In this document: piece by piece, positions 5,265 through 5,265 of the stretch
How positions within the stretch are numbered: position 1 is the first letter of the stretch
Layout: each line of letters opens with the position of its first letter
Assembly (NCBI GenBank): GCA_007124345.1
Contig: SLFH01000140.1
Coordinates: 1-5,265, forward strand
Direction of reading: 5' to 3'
Origin: Phycisphaerales bacterium
Lineage (GTDB): Bacteria; Planctomycetota; Phycisphaerae; Phycisphaerales; UBA1924
Length of the DNA: 5,265 bases
Translations under genes and position numbers: made by a program
Notes under the pieces: model-generated
What the model was told of the DNA's origin: nothing
Database searches by the model: none
What the model saw: the letters and a program-made list of their open reading frames with translations, nothing else

Positions 5265-5265
5265 G

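Noticed and set aside
1..5265. CRISPR arrays, tRNA genes, insertion sequences, toxin-antitoxin or defence genes
   Set aside because: No spaced direct repeats, cloverleaf arms, transposase motifs or recognisable defence domains were seen. The only tandem repeat is the short 15-bp array at 982-1026.

Overview
The window is GC-rich bacterial DNA holding six protein-coding genes: three on the + strand in the left two thirds and three on the - strand in the right third. The two blocks converge on one long perfect hairpin. I see no tRNA, rRNA, CRISPR array, insertion sequence or phage gene. The only gene that gives a phylogenetic hint is pheS, which is clearly bacterial. The high GC, the pheS start with no Shine-Dalgarno sequence but a TACCAT box a few bases upstream, and the small lipoprotein and SIMPL genes fit a planctomycete, perhaps a Phycisphaerae-like lineage. 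That placement is a weak inference, not a demonstrated identity.

Left region (1-2265, + strand). Two tandem genes encode paralogous proteins of a family I do not recognise. The first (2-892) lacks its 5' end, which lies outside the window. The second (1003-2265) has a Sec-type signal peptide, so the pair is probably exported. They share the same order of conserved blocks and nearly the same C-terminal block, so they arose by duplication. The 110-base gap between them holds a GC-rich hairpin, a candidate promoter and a triplicated 15-bp repeat that places in-frame ATG codons 15 bases apart.

Middle (2357-3459). pheS encodes the alpha subunit of phenylalanyl-tRNA synthetase. It stands alone: pheT does not follow it, and a 16-bp perfect hairpin terminator lies just beyond its stop.

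Right region (3482-5265, - strand, read right to left). A SIMPL-domain (DUF541) protein, cut by the window edge, is followed after 55 bases by a short aldehyde-dehydrogenase-like protein. This protein keeps the N-terminal coenzyme-domain framework and a C-terminal strand-like tail but lacks every catalytic landmark, so it is probably a pseudoenzyme or partner subunit. After 33 more bases comes a 65-residue heptad-repeat lipoprotein. The three genes are close enough to be one transcript, ending at the hairpin, whose T-run lies on this strand.

The most interesting items are the catalysis-dead aldehyde dehydrogenase-like protein, the unrecognised tandem paralogues with their repeat-bearing start region, and the tiny repeat lipoprotein. 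I found no clear evidence of a novel defence or mobile system.
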